DNA from: Lantana camara
Lineage: Eukaryota; Streptophyta; Magnoliopsida; Lamiales; Verbenaceae
DNA: 64,000 bases
Direction: 5' to 3'
NCBI GenBank assembly: GCA_037501455.1
Contig: CM074856.1
Location: 19,551,001-19,615,000, forward strand
In this document: positions 32,601-43,994 of the stretch, one piece after another
Layout: each line of letters begins with the position of its first letter
How positions within the stretch are numbered: the stretch's first letter is position 1
Translations under genes and position numbers: made by a program
The notes under the pieces: model-generated
What the model was told of the DNA's origin: nothing
The model's input: the letters and a program-made list of their open reading frames with translations, nothing else
The model's database searches: none

Positions 32601-33669
32601 AAAAACTAGGAATGTAAAAAGTCTTTTCTAAAGTCAAAACAAAACCACTCTTAAGAACTAAATTGCATGTTCCAATAGCTTCCACATGTGACTGCATCTT
32701 GTTTCCCGAATAGATGCATCGTTCACTTCCCACTGGTTTTCGCAGGTTGGTTAATCCCTGCAAGGAATTTGAGACATGGATTGTAGAACCAGAATCAATC
32801 CACCATGTGTTACAATTAACATCAACCATATTTGCTTCATACGTGACAAATGAGGTTAAATTACCTTTATTCTCAAGCCATTTCTTATACTTGGTGCAAT
32901 CCTTCTTTATGTGTCCCTTCTTTTTACAGAAGAAACACTTGGATTCCTTCTTGATATCAGCATTAGGAAGTAATTTCTCCTTCACCTTATACTTGGCATG
33001 AGAAGTCCTCTTTCCTTGGGTGGTCACCAATGCACTCTCTCCCATTTCCATAACCAATCGTCCCTCCTCTTGAACACACATGGCCATAAGTTCATTAATT
33101 GACCATTTTTCCTTATGTGTGTTGTAAGAGATCTTAAATGGGCCGTACTGATTAGGAAGAGTATTCAGTATGTAGTGCACAAGGAAAGTTTCAGACATAT
33201 CAACCTCAAGATTCTTCAATTGAGCTGCTATATCCCTCATCCTATTGATGTGGTCACGCACACCTTTAACTCCGGTAAGCCTTAAGTTTGAGAATTTCAT
33301 TATCAAGGTGCTGGCAAGTGCCTTATCTGAAGTCTCAAACTGTTCATCCAGTGCCTTCAGTAATGCCCGGACATCGTCATGCTTTTCCACAGAACCACGA
33401 ATACCAGCAGGAACTTTAGTCTTTATGAACATGACACTGAGTCGGTTAGACCGCTCCCACTGTTCATAAAGATTCTTTTCTGCTTGAGTGCTGGTTTCAG
33501 TGATATGTGGTTTATCTTTCCGAATAGCACAATCAATGTCCATACACCCTAAATGGAGGAGAACCCCATCCTTCCACATCTTATAATTCTCACCATTTAA
33601 TTCAGGGATTTCGATATTAAAATCAGAGATAGCCACAGGCTTTCTAACTGCAAAATCATATAAATTCAT
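29602..33669 (-). CDS. Copia 2 gag-pol polyprotein, 1355 aa, intact
   Basis: One uninterrupted frame from ATG 33669 to the stop at 29602. Order: gag with ELNGENYKMWK near residue 25, a CCHC knuckle CFFCKKKGHIKKDC (about 32940-32899), protease WWIDSGSTIHVSNS (DSG, common in copia), integrase with an HRRLGH...CIDC zinc region and a core from HTDICCP (near 32205) through DRGGEY to NGVAERRNRT, RT with YVDDILLA near 30580, and RNase H with YSDSDFAG, MEAEL and CDNSAA. Length and order match Ty1/copia elements. It makes the particle and the enzymes for reverse transcription and integration. The first ~10 codons end in TTTTGCAG, so an intron-joined alternative start is possible. Confidence 0.96.
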   Translation of the reverse strand: MNLYDFAVRKPVAISDFNIEIPELNGENYKMWKDGVLLHLGCMDIDCAIRKDKPHITETSTQAEKNLYEQWERSNRLSVMFIKTKVPAGIRGSVEKHDDVRALLKALDEQFETSDKALASTLIMKFSNLRLTGVKGVRDHINRMRDIAAQLKNLEVDMSETFLVHYILNTLPNQYGPFKISYNTHKEKWSINELMAMCVQEEGRLVMEMGESALVTTQGKRTSHAKYKVKEKLLPNADIKKESKCFFCKKKGHIKKDCTKYKKWLENKGNLTSFVTYEANMVDVNCNTWWIDSGSTIHVSNSLQGLTNLRKPVGSERCIYSGNKMQSHVEAIGTCNLVLKSGFVLTLEKTFYIPSFSRNLISVSRLVPLGYSFNFSNSCFNLSYESEIVGQGMLCDGLYSLDLQNDTTHNVMHVQAGIKRCVTNENSSVLWHRRLGHISIDRIKRLVNDGVLSTLDFTDLDTCIDCIKGKQTNKSKKGTKRSTTILEIIHTDICCPDMDAYGQKYFITFIDDNSRYMHLYMLHHKSEALEAFKVYKAEVEKQCSKQIKIVRSDRGGEYYGRYTEDGQAQGPFAKFLQENGIVAQYTMPGSPDQNGVAERRNRTLMDMVRSMLSGSKLPKSLWIEALKTAVYVLNRVPTKAVSKTPFELFKGWKPSLRHTRVWGCPSEVRVYNPQEKKLDPRTISGYFVGYAERSKGYKFYCPSHSTRFVESRNAKFLENDLISGSDQLQDFISVRDQPSTSSNRLVVIHNTPQVQLGVEEQHNEDPHIAEDTQVDQIVQETPQVIEQQVEQHDLNENVGQALRRSTRERKSALPSDYVVYLQESDCDVGAERDLESFSQAMSCNESELWYNAMKDEMNSMKCNEVWDLVKLPDGVKPIGCKWVFKTKRDSLGNIERYKARLVAKGFTQREGIDYSETFSPISKKDSLRIILALVAQFDLELQQMDVKTAFLNGNLEEKVYMKQPEGFSSSDGEQLVCKLKKSIYGLKQASRQWYLKFHDVISSFGFVENIKDECIYRKVSGSKICFLILYVDDILLATNDKGMLYEVKQFLSKNFEMKDMGEASYVIGIKIHRDRHKGILGLSQEAYINKILERFRMKDCSSSIAPIVKGDRFNLNQCPKNDLEREQMKNIPYASVVGSLMYAQVCTRPDIAFAVGMLGRYQSNPGIDHWKAAKKALRYLQGTKDYMLTYKRSDNLEVIGYSDSDFAGCVDSRRSTSGYIFMLAGGAVSWRSAKQTLIATSTMEAELVSCFEATSQGLWLKSFISELGIVDSFSRPIKIHCDNSAAVFMAKNNRSGSRSKHIDTKYLAIRERVKNKEVVIEHISTELMLADPLTKGMPPYKFKDHVADMGLVSHM

Positions 33670-34958
33670 GCTTAATAACTAAATTGAGGTAAGTAAACTA
33701 ACTATGATTTACCAATGCAAACCATAAATAAATGAACCAAGTGACATAAAAATTGCCTGTGGGCTAAATTTTTAATTCGATAAGATTCATTACTTAATGA
33801 TAGAAATATAGGAAACTTGAGATAATTTCTATCCCTTTGATAAAAATATTAAATTCAATTTCACAACCCTGTGGGTAATTGTGAAAGGGCATTTAATATT
33901 TTATCCTAATAACATAATGAAGTACCATATTTGATCCCCAATAACAAATTTTATTCGATTAAAGATGCTGTGGCTAGTCTTTAATAAAATAAAACTCAAT
34001 TGATCACTGAAAATCAGTAACTTAAAATATACACAAATATTAGACATTTTAAAAATACCGTATGTGGTTTTACTTGACCATATAATTAAATTTAACTAGA
34101 GTTGCTGTGGCTAATCTCTAATTAAATAAAATTATACGAACCACTAAAATAATGTCTAACGCATATTCTTTATGACCAATATACTTTATGTGATCATAAA
34201 CTCAATTTAAGTACTTCTACCTGTGATTATAAAAACCTTATATAATCACAACTCATAAATATATCTATGCAAATTCTAGTGCATGATCAAGAATTCTCTG
34301 TTCATAAATATTAGGGGAAGGATTCACAATTAAACATAAAGGTTCTGTATGCATTCCAGCACCAGGCTCTTAAACAGCATACATACAACAAACAATGAAT
34401 CTCCACTAGCATATGTGTTCGAATTGCATACGTATTCCAAGAACGAACCATCAAAATGTATACATATCCCATGCAGTAAATCTCCAAATTAGATTCCCAA
34501 AAGCACACGTATACATCATCATTAATGGCTTAGAATCAACCAGAATCCCACTTACTTATGTACTCTAACTGCATAATTTTATCTTCATGTACACGTAAGG
34601 CTTTATTAGCATGGGATTCATAAATATTTCTTGCATAATGATTCTGCCGGAAACCAATGCAGATCACAAATTTCTAAACAAATTTCTGAATGATGTCATA
34701 TGCACATGTATTCTAATGACACAAGCAACCAATCATTATTTTCCGAAAGAAGGAATATTGCTACAGATTCAGTATATGTATTGCTAATTCTCAAGGACAT
34801 AAACTTTATGCAATACAAAACCACGAAAATTAAATCGTCATCGAAACAACCATAATCAAATCCAGATTATCTCACAGGTTGAATTCATGAACAAAAATAA
34901 CTGTAATTTGTTCAATTAATAGGCAAATAAAACGAGCAAGACAGAGGCATATTGTCAT
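33670..34958 (-). other. 5' UTR of copia 2, with four CACA-capped hairpins
   Basis: About 1.3 kb between primer site and gag, without a credible gene. On the minus strand four hairpins with the cap CCACAG lie at 34126-34091, 33985-33958, 33886-33859 and 33773-33748. Each has a bulged TA on the 5' side of the cap in element sense. The hairpins sit within 460 bases of the gag start. Confidence 0.7.
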
Positions 34959-34970
34959 GCTCTGATACCA
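34959..34970 (-). promoter_or_regulatory. Primer binding site of copia 2 (initiator tRNA-Met)
   Basis: The minus strand reads TGGTATCAGAGC two bases after the 5' LTR. Confidence 0.92.
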
Positions 34971-34972
34971 CA

Positions 34973-35457
34973 TGTAAGCATAACTTTAACAATTCATAGA
35001 AAACTTTATTATGAATTTAACGCAGCGGAATTTAGGAATCGAAATACCTCCCGCCATTGCTCCTAGTTTTGCCGATTGAAAGACCACGAATCCTCAAGCC
35101 CTCTTTTTCCCACGAATCCTTCTTGCCTTTGAATAGAGAATTGTTCTTCTTCTAGCCCTTCTTCTCTCCGTAAGGTTCTTCTAAGCACCAAATCCTCTCA
35201 ACCTGATGGATATGGTTTTTCTGTATGTGTATTTTTCGTGCTTAGGGACCTTAGGAATTCTGTCTTATTTATATATACGTAACTCCATCAGTTACGTTTT
35301 CTTTAGCGGTTATCTCCCGATAATTCTAGAATAGTGGGAGTTAGTGGATTAGTGGGATTCTTTATTTACGTCATTAATAGTGAGAGAAAAACAATATTAA
35401 TTAATAAATATTATCTTTATGCAGTTAGGAATCCCAACGGACCATAAACTGCTAACA
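34973..35457 (-). repeat. 5' LTR of copia 2 (485 bp)
   Basis: Right copy, nearly identical to 28836-29320. The promoter should lie here in minus orientation. Confidence 0.95.
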
Positions 35458-35462
35458 ATATC

Positions 35463-37116
35463 ACCTTATTTTTGTCGTATTGTATTCGTATTTTCCTGTC
35501 CGTTTCATGTGGGAGTTAATAGCATTATTGTTTTCACTTTAGGAAGCTCCTTCCCAGCAAGAACATGAAAAATAAGGGAAAGGGTGTTGGCAGGTTGCTA
35601 ACTTTTTATGATGTACAAATATTTCTAAAAATATTATTTTATCGTGTTGTACTATGTCGGATATTTATATTAGATACTACATCCAACACTCCTCATATGA
35701 AAAATAAATAAATAAATCTGTATAACCATATTCGTGTTGTGTCCATACCGCCGTATCTATATTCGTGCATTATAGCTAACTAGGCACTTGGTAGTTGGTG
35801 TTGGTGCCCTGCCCCTCGGACTCTAGCAAATGTTAGGTTACCTTCATACATTTGTGTACATCCTCAAACCTGATTCAGACAAATTAAACAATTTAATTAA
35901 CTCAAATTCGTGCACAATCTTTTTAGAAAAAATAATAACCCTTTTTTAATTAACATCCATCATCTTTAAACCGGACATACTTTTTTAAATTATTATTTGT
36001 TCGTGTCGTATCGTGTCGGACATGGTATCTAATATTTCACGTATGAAAAATTCATATCTCTGTATGACCCATATTTGTACTGTATCGTGTTCTGGTACGT
36101 ATCTATACATCACAGTCCACAACTTTTAAAGATACATATGTATATTAAATTTTAATTTGGGGGAATGAGGCAAAAATCCCCGGTGGTCAACAAAAATAGC
36201 TACTACCCCAAAAAAATAAAAATAAACAATTGACCCATCTTGAATCAATTTCAAGTTGGATGATCTCATAAAATATTTGATTGTGATCCTTCAATTATAA
36301 TTTTAATTCCTAAAGAAAACAATTAGACACAGATCAAGATGCCCAAAAATAAAAATTAGTAAAAGAAAGATTACCATGAGATGTCCTTAAATTTGACTTA
36401 ATTATAAAAACACCCTCTTATTGAAGAATCCTCGCGAGTTTTCCAATAAAAAATTATTTAAGACTACAAAAAGGTGAAAACTGAACTAAGTTTCATTGCA
36501 AACCGCCCTTAAATCTACTAAAATTGTTCTAAAGAAAGCTTACATAATTATTGGCACGATTTGGAGGTTGTTGTCGCGTCATCTTGTGCTTGCTTAGATG
36601 TCTCTATCTTCACAGCTCTCGTTGCCTCCCGAGATCTCTGAAAACTCGAACCCTAGCTCTCCTCAGAAAAGTTGTGCTCCGTGTATGAATTCTGATGTGT
36701 AAGATATCTGAAAATTAGGTTTCTGTAGTCTTATATCGCGTCTGCCATCTAGCGTCACGACTATGAGGGATTCTGTGTTCATCGGATCGCAGGCGCGTTC
36801 GGGTTCAGAGACTTCAATTTCTAAGAAAATAGCGTGTCGCGGCCGTGACAGAATCCTTCATGGTTGGTTTGCGCCTGCGATGCGGATTTCGCTTCGCGGT
36901 TAGGCTTTCTTCATTCACGGGCACAATGAATTTGTGCCTGGACTAATCTGGCCGCGATCATGGGTTGTAAAATCGTCCGCTTTGTGCCTTAATGCCACGT
37001 TTATGATTCGTTCTCGGCATTTATAATTCCGAAGTGAAAAGTTCCTAAAAATATACTATTTTACCAATATAAGACACAAAAATGGCATAAAATAGTATAC
37101 ATACATACTAAAAATG
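35463..37116. other. Gene-free stretch with a decayed MITE
   Basis: Around 35608-35774 and again around 36000-36110 the sequence follows the hAT-like MITE at 46931-47106 (TATGATGTAC start, CGTGCATTATAG end, TGTCGGATA phrases) in diverged form. The rest, including GC-richer DNA at 36560-37020, gives no gene. Confidence 0.5.
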
Positions 37117-38574
37117 TTGATGAGTATAAAATGTTTAATATTTTTAGCATATATTTCGTGTACTTTTATGCTATAATTGTGCCTTATTGTGCTTAAATTG
37201 TCCGTTTTAGATAATATTCACTTCGAAGTCTAAAATACCGGAAATGGCGAGAATGAGGTGTAAATGAGTCAATTAAGTACAAAAAAGGCCACTTTCAGCA
37301 CTTAAGCCGCGAGCAGATCGAGAGTATCGCGCCCGCGAAGAAAAGACGAAGACCCGCGACGAGACCCCGCATCGCGGGCGCGATTAAAATGCGTAGGAAT
37401 GCGTCGTGACCACGACATGCTAGAATCTCAGTATCTGCAGCCACCTATTGCGGCCACGACCGAAAGCAAGAGGAATGTCTCGCGGCCGCAACGCAGAGAT
37501 ATCAGACGCAAAAATTAGATTGAAACCCTAGTGTGCAGCCTTTATTATTCATAACTACTTCACATACTCTCAACTTTGGAGAGAGAGTTAGGGTTTGGAG
37601 GCTAGAGACTTGGAGAGGCGACGAAGAGCTATGAGGATGGAGACATCTGAGCACACGCGAGACGACGCCATCTAATCTCATATTTGTACCATTAATTTCC
37701 TATACTTCTCTTTAGAACGGTTTTATTGTTTTAATTATTTCTTAGCAAACTAATGTCTCATGGATTGGTTTTGGATTGATGACTAATTTATTGACTTCGT
37801 TTATGGATTAATTATTGTGAATCCTTGTTTATGAGATTAATTAGTTTATTTATTTCTTTGTGTCTTGTTAATTGTTGGTTTGTAGATTAGTTAGTTTCTC
37901 CTTGGTAAAGGAAGGATAATTGCATATTGGAAGTGTTTGATGATATGCTCGTATGAATATTTCTGATTATTATGTTATGGAATTATGTTTTAATCGCATG
38001 TTAAAGCCTACGCAACTTTAGCATGAATCTAAGAATTGGCTTTCTAATCGAAAGATTATTTGTTAATTTTGATAATTAATTCCTAAAAACTTAGAATTAA
38101 AGAGATGAAGAAATTTGGTTTTTTCTGAGCAATCTGTAATTAAACGATGTATGACTAGCCATTGTTATTTGCTCACTCTGATCTTGTTATTATGGTTTAA
38201 TTAGTTTTTGAATGTTTGACCACGAAAGTGGCTTGCACAAACGTTTAAGCATGTATGCTTGACTTCGAAAGAAGCTAGCATAAACTTTCGTGATTAGGAT
38301 TGTAATAATCTGAATAATTGTTGAGCATTGCTTCAAACACTGAGCTACAATATTATCACTCCCCTAGCCATTTGTAGTCTAGTTAGTAGTTGAACCAACC
38401 CCCTGTTTTCTATCTTGGTCTATCGATTGGAGAAAATACTGAGTGATTGATTGGTTTCCCTTCCCTGTGGGTTCGACAACTTATGTGCTACACCTGACAA
38501 GTGTACGCTTGCACGCATATGAGGTTTTAATTAAAACTTTTCCTCCCACAAATATCAAGTATATTATGCCTAAC
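37117..38574 (+). repeat. LTR-like remnant (Athila/Ogre-type features)
   Basis: The stretch has an AT-rich start TGTTGATGAGTATAAAATG and, near its end, CCCTGTGGGTTCGAC followed by GTACGCTTGCAC, a phrase typical of the R/U5 part of Athila- or Ogre-like LTRs. It ends ATGCCTAACA at about 38574. No matching target-site duplication or internal genes were found, so the boundaries are uncertain. Confidence 0.4.
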
Positions 38575-39058
38575 AGAAGCCAGACAGGCCCCAGGACCTC
38601 CTCTCTCTCGACCCTCGACTCGCAATCAGGAGAAGGTGAAGGAGTGAAAGGAGAAGTTTCCATTGTCCAATTGAAGGAGAGGAGAAAATTCCTAAAGTGG
38701 CTAAAAATACGAAAATCACAAGCTGAATTTATACCTTTTTAAGCACCAATCGATCTCGAGGTCGGTCTAGGTCGGAGCAGCTCGAACATCTAATGCTTGA
38801 AAAGTATGTAATGAGGGCCCGAGCGGCCTCCTATAAATAGGATTGAAAAGGTGCCTCCTCGAAATGTGAAATGGTGTAATAATTATTGCATCCAGATCGG
38901 TTGACTGAAAGGAAGCGTCAAATTAAATATAGAGGCGGTTTGAAATCCAATGCCATGATTGCTTCTACACTGCCGTCCAGGTCGAGAATTTACCCTCACA
39001 AATTTTCACACTGGTGATTTAGGAGGCCTCTGACATAGTATAAATTCATTGGGCCACG
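38575..39058. other. Unassigned repeat-like sequence, no gene
   Basis: GC-richer than its neighbours, with a TATA-like CTATAAATAGG near 38831. It is probably part of an older element into which the solo LTR at 39064 was inserted. The 99-codon frame at 38443-38742 has no recognisable domain. Confidence 0.4.
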
Positions 39059-39063
39059 TGGCA

Positions 39064-42000
39064 TGTAGCACCCGCAACGCTAGGTAGCCACATCCCCCGC
39101 ACTATAGTTCAATCCACATATAGAACGAGCACCTAGGGATGCAAACGAGCCGAGCTGGCTCGCGAGCCTGGTGAGCAAGTTCGAGCCAAGCCCGAACTCA
39201 AGCCCCTTTTAGTTAGGCTCGCGGTTCGCGAGCCGATATATTTAATTAAAAAAATAATATTTTTATTTATATATATATAAATATTTTATTATTATATAAT
39301 TTTATATATATATTTATTGATTTTTATATAAAATTAACAAAAAATTAATATATTTATAATATATATGTATATATATTTAATAAATATATATTATTATATA
39401 TAAAAATATAATAAATTATTTTAAAAAACTAATTTTTAATTAAAAATAATATAATATCCATTTGGCTCGAGCTAGGAAAAAAGGCCAAGTCTCGGCTCGG
39501 CTCGTTTGCATCCCTACGAGCACCCATACATGAATCAAGCTTATAGCGAACGGGAGACAATAAAAAAAACGATCCTCTAGCTAGGCGGGACGAACCCTCA
39601 AGTAGATACCAACATGCATAACATTAAAACGGAAGCATAAGATACATGCATTTCATCAATAACTTCTTCGTGTCCAATATTCAATATATACAATCACTTT
39701 CAAGAACAAGTTATAATATATATAATTACCAAGATACAAAACCGTATATGCCTTACTAAGGTACATGAAATGATGTTAGACCCGAAAATAAAGACCGACT
39801 CAATCCTGCCTAGCACGCAACCTGCAACCTGAAAATGTGAGGTGTCAGTCTATGAAAGATTGAGTGAGGGGTTTATAAATATAAACGAAATTACCATGCA
39901 AGCTATAATCTCGGGTAAGATTTTATAAAAGAAATAATATAAGTTCAAATATTAAAGTAATTCTCGCCCGAGATTACAACTATCCAATTTACAATTTCAA
40001 TCAATTCAATTCAATCAATCAGTGGCCTGGCGAGTGAGGGAAAATCTCCAACGTTTCTCCGATTGTGTACAATAATTCAATTATTCAATGATTAGGTGAT
40101 CAAACAATCAATTACAGTGCACAATTAGCAATTTCAATAACCCCTTCTTCCTCCGGGTGATGGTGGGATTGCAAGGCCCCACCATCCAATCTTATTGGGC
40201 ATAAGGTTCATGAGTCCCTATGCCCGGAACTTCTTCCTCTACTAATCTCCTAGTGGATTCAGGGGTCATCCCAACAATGTGAGGGGAGTGCAGAGTTACC
40301 CGTCAGCCAGTGCTTTCCCGGTTGGTTCGTACACTAACCCTCGGGCCCACAGTGAACAATACAATATACTCGCCACAATACAGTCAATCAATCAATCAAT
40401 CAATCGGTACAATTCGGTAATTCAATCAATCGGTACAATTCGGTAATTCAATTGAAAATCAATAAGGTTTTGGAAAATTATAGATATATTGATACATTTT
40501 AGCGAAAAAATCACATAGGGTTGTAAGAGTTCTATATATCTAGAAATTAAACCTCACCTGACAAGCGACGAAATAAGACAAGGATACAAGAAAGTGCCCA
40601 AACGATCAATGATCTCAGCCCTGGGGAAAAACTGGACAAGAAAGGAAATAACGGGAACTCGTGAGACGAAACTCAATATGAGACTAAGTATGACGCACGG
40701 CTATGCTCATGAAAATAAATAAAACTAGCAATCAAGTGACACTTAGCATGTATGAAAACCAATTAACACCTAAGAGGTGACATTAATCTCAAGGAGTCAT
40801 GTATACATATCATTCAATCATTTCAAATTGAATTCATATAGAGCATGGAGTCACACAATCATGTTTGAACAATTAAGTACCAAGAAGTGTCACATAGGGC
40901 ATAATTATCAATTAACCAAGCATATATATCATATAATTCACATATGGGAGCCAAGAGAGTGAAAGGAAAGCAAGAAGAGAGGTTTTGGTGAAGTTGGGCA
41001 AAACCCGACAATATTCGGAAACGTACATGCTGTAGGAAAACTGGAATATCTTGTGTTATAGAAGTTGGAATTAAGTTTTGCTTATTGGGTATGAAACTAG
41101 ACACATAGACCTTTCCAGTGATATATGACTCGTATTTTAGTTCAAAGTGAGGAGGAAATGGCGGAAGCCTGAAGTTGGGTAAAACAGTTTCCCAGCGAAG
41201 TGGTGACACCAAAAATAATTAATTATATCTCACAAATGAGAAGATATATTGAGTTGATTCTAATTGGAGGTTGTTCTAGACTTCAAGAGGTTTCCATCGG
41301 TTTAAAAATCAGGTCAATCGGAGTTCGTTTGAGGGTGTCGCGGCCATGATAAAATTGTACTGAAAAGTAGTCGCTGCCGCGAAGGAAATTGGCCAACTTC
41401 TCGACTTGTTGGTCGCGGGCGCGACCTTCAAGTCCAACAGTAAAAATGGCATCGGGAAAACATGGCAAAACAGGGGAAAGATGGCTCCCAAGCCTTCCCA
41501 CATCAAACCAATGCTAGAATTCAACTCCAAACTAACATATAACATGTATATGATCATATATATCAATTAAGCTTCATATAATCCATGGAAACATGCATAA
41601 GTTATCAAGAATTCATCACACAACCCCATATATTATCATTCCATCAACCTCCCATTTTCTTCAAGAATTCATGCAAATTGGCAAGCTAAATGATCAAGAT
41701 CATGCTTCTAATCATATATAACCATGGAATTCTTATCATTATCACCAAACCCTACTCAATCACACATCAAGAGATTCAATCATTTTTCTTTCTACCTTGA
41801 AATGGAAGAAATAATGGATGAAATGATGTTGGGATGATGATACCTCCAAAGTATGCAATTTCCTCCTTGAAATTAACTTGAACTTGATGAAAATTCTCTT
41901 CTCCTTCCTTGGTGTTAAAACCGTGTATAAGTGTGTGTAGGTGTGTGTGAGTCTTGGATGAAAAAAATGAAATGGAATGGAAGAGATGATAGGAGATATT

Positions 42001-42284
42001 TAACAAAAGTCTTCCACTAATATGCATGAGTCGCCATATTTTGCACTTTAGTCCTTCAATTATTTGAATGCATGCACTCAAGTATTATCTCATGAAATAT
42101 GATCATGTAACTCCATTTATGTTAATGCAATTAGGTCCACACATTTGAAATAATGGTCAAGGACACGTATGAGCATTTAGTCATACTAGAAATTAATTCA
42201 CGAAAATTCTCATGTTAACGATAATTTTCATATAAATTCATATGATATCACATAATGTAAAATATTGAAAAACAGGGCGTTACA
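39064..42284 (-). mobile_element. Long solo LTR, minus orientation (TSD TGGCA), with a hAT MITE inside
   Basis: On the minus strand it begins TGTAACGCCCTG (42284) and ends GGGTGCTACA (39064). TGGCA flanks at 39059-39063 and 42285-42289. The termini resemble those of the solo LTR at 12051-15887. No retrotransposon gene lies inside; frames up to 117 codons show no domain. Removing the MITE (39134-39516) leaves about 2.8 kb. Confidence 0.78.
39134..39516. mobile_element. hAT-type MITE (8-bp TSD CGAGCACC)
   Basis: 383 bp with terminal inverted repeats TAGGGATGCAAACGAGC and its complement, an AT-rich core, and perfect CGAGCACC at 39126-39133 and 39517-39524. An eight-base duplication and TAGGG ends fit hAT transposition. 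Confidence 0.93.
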
Positions 42285-42289
42285 TGGCA

Positions 42290-42659
42290 TACCCTTAGAG
42301 AACCCACGTGGACCCAGAGCCACCTTAGACAAAAACCAAGGACACATGGATGCCTAGTCCGTGTCGCGTGGATGCTAAGCCAGCTCTACAAGGAAGAAAA
42401 ACGACCTACTTTGATTTGCATGTCACGGATCAAACCCCTCTTGAACTAATGAAGAAGTCGATGAGACAACATGATGGACCTGAGGAGGCATAATGAAATC
42501 GATCATTCTAACCTAAATCAGAAATCAATTATCAAAAGGCCCTCAATCGATCTTCCTCTCATGCACGGATAGAATGGTCGTACATCGATCCCCATATTGA
42601 TTTTGTGACCCACTATTCGATTAGCAGTGGCCTAATTAATTAATATTCCTATTAATTAA
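42290..42659. other. Right flank of the solo LTR, no gene
   Basis: Continues the repeat-like sequence seen at 38575-39058. I see no gene here. Confidence 0.4.
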
Positions 42660-43612
42660 TTAGCTCACAAATCACACAACCAAAGTCTAAACATGTGTGT
42701 GACCCCTAGCCAGATAACAACTCACTCGAAAGTATCTCTCGATTAATATATAAGGCACGGAAATAATCAAAACCCTAATAATATTAATCTTAAAAGCTAA
42801 GTCCGTTAAATACTCCTTTGATCTCGATCCAAGAAACTTATTTCTTGATCTCGATCTAATTATCTTGGCTAAGGATTGCAATATGGAATATGGACAACTT
42901 ATTCAATAAGAGATCTTCTTGCTTTAACCAAGCATTGGCCCTTTGTTGATTCTCACATGCCATCCTGTGTCACTTTTGCAACCCTAACATAAGTCATAAT
43001 TTGGGTGTCGTTCTTACACCTATATCTAAAATTGCCTAGTTAATTCACAGAAGACAACTATGGAATCTCAAGTTTAAGGATTAATGGATCACGTCATTGA
43101 CCTGTGAGATATTTCCTAATCTGGAAGTTTATACTTCTAGAAGTGGAAACTTCCTTTCCTATTTAGGAAACTTGGGCCACCACAATGTACTCAACCTATC
43201 TAATGAGCACCCTCGTGTATTACATACGTATTCACTATTCACTTTGTCATCCCATGAAACAGGATGATTCCTTCGTAAGGACGCAATCCCACAAGTAAGT
43301 CTCAATCGAGACTAATCAACACTTCCACTATTTGTTGGACTCATCGATTTGGAATAATTTCTAATCCAGCTTAGATTAGGGTTTGTTTCATGTGTCGTTA
43401 ATCCTAAATGATAAAACCCTAAAAGATTTATGGACTAGGGGAATTCTAATACATGCACACGTAAATGTAAACACCCATAATCATACAAGAGCACATAAAG
43501 AAGTTATTGCATTTGATCAAATCATTTCATTTATTATTCAAAGATTGTCTGTGATTTACAAGGAAATAGATAAAGTGGACATTACAAGTTGGCTTTAAGG
43601 ACACTATGCCTA
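42660..43612 (-). repeat. Copia-type LTR-like sequence, minus orientation
   Basis: On the minus strand the segment begins TGTTAGGCATAGTGTCC at 43612, a common start of plant copia LTRs, and runs for about 950 bases of LTR-like non-coding DNA. The other end and a target-site duplication could not be fixed. It truncates the LINE ORF1 sequence that begins at 43613. Confidence 0.5.
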
Positions 43613-43994
43613 ACAAATCCTATCTTTCGGCGCTTGGAAATTAGGCATCCACTTTCGCAGGACAAGTTAATTGTCATTAATCACCCATTGTCCCCGGTTA
43701 GGATCATTGTGGCTTTATCAAGGTCATGAAGTTTTAGAGTGTAGCAACCATGTCCCCATTTGATGAATTCAAACATGCCCTGTAAATTCCACAGGTGGTC
43801 AATCCGTGCTTGGAGCAAGTTGGAATTTATACTCCTTCCCAGAATCCGAAGGATTAGAGCATTTCTCCAAGGCCTTCTAATCGCCTCTATGTAGTCATCT
43901 TCCAAAACAATTTTAGGGTATGGATATTCTGGAGTAGGCTCCACTATTTGTATTTTATCCAGATTCTCTATGAAATCTTCCTGGAACTCATAGC

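Larger units (their letters stand above)
28836..35457 (-). mobile_element. Copia retrotransposon 2, intact and young, minus orientation (TSD ATATC)
   Basis: Two 485-bp LTRs (28836-29320 and 34973-35457) start TGTAAGCATAAC and end AACTGCTAACA. By eye they differ at only three positions. ATATC flanks at 28831-28835 and 35458-35462. Primer site, hairpin-bearing 5' UTR, a single open gag-pol and a polypurine tract are all present, so the element is complete and potentially autonomous. Confidence 0.96.

Noticed and set aside
34215..34252. A fifth hairpin (GTGATTATA/TATAATCAC) in the copia 2 5' UTR
   Set aside because: The stem is plausible but it lacks the CCACAG cap and bulged TA, so it is not counted in the array.
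38443..38742. 99-codon plus-strand frame
   Set aside because: No recognisable domain; spans the end of an LTR-like remnant and repeat-like flank.
38560..43612. Shared ATGCCTAACA at 38574 and 43612 taken as the ends of one element's two LTRs
   Set aside because: The ~150 bases before each copy are unrelated, so they are not paired LTRs; it is probably a common terminal motif of copia-type LTRs.
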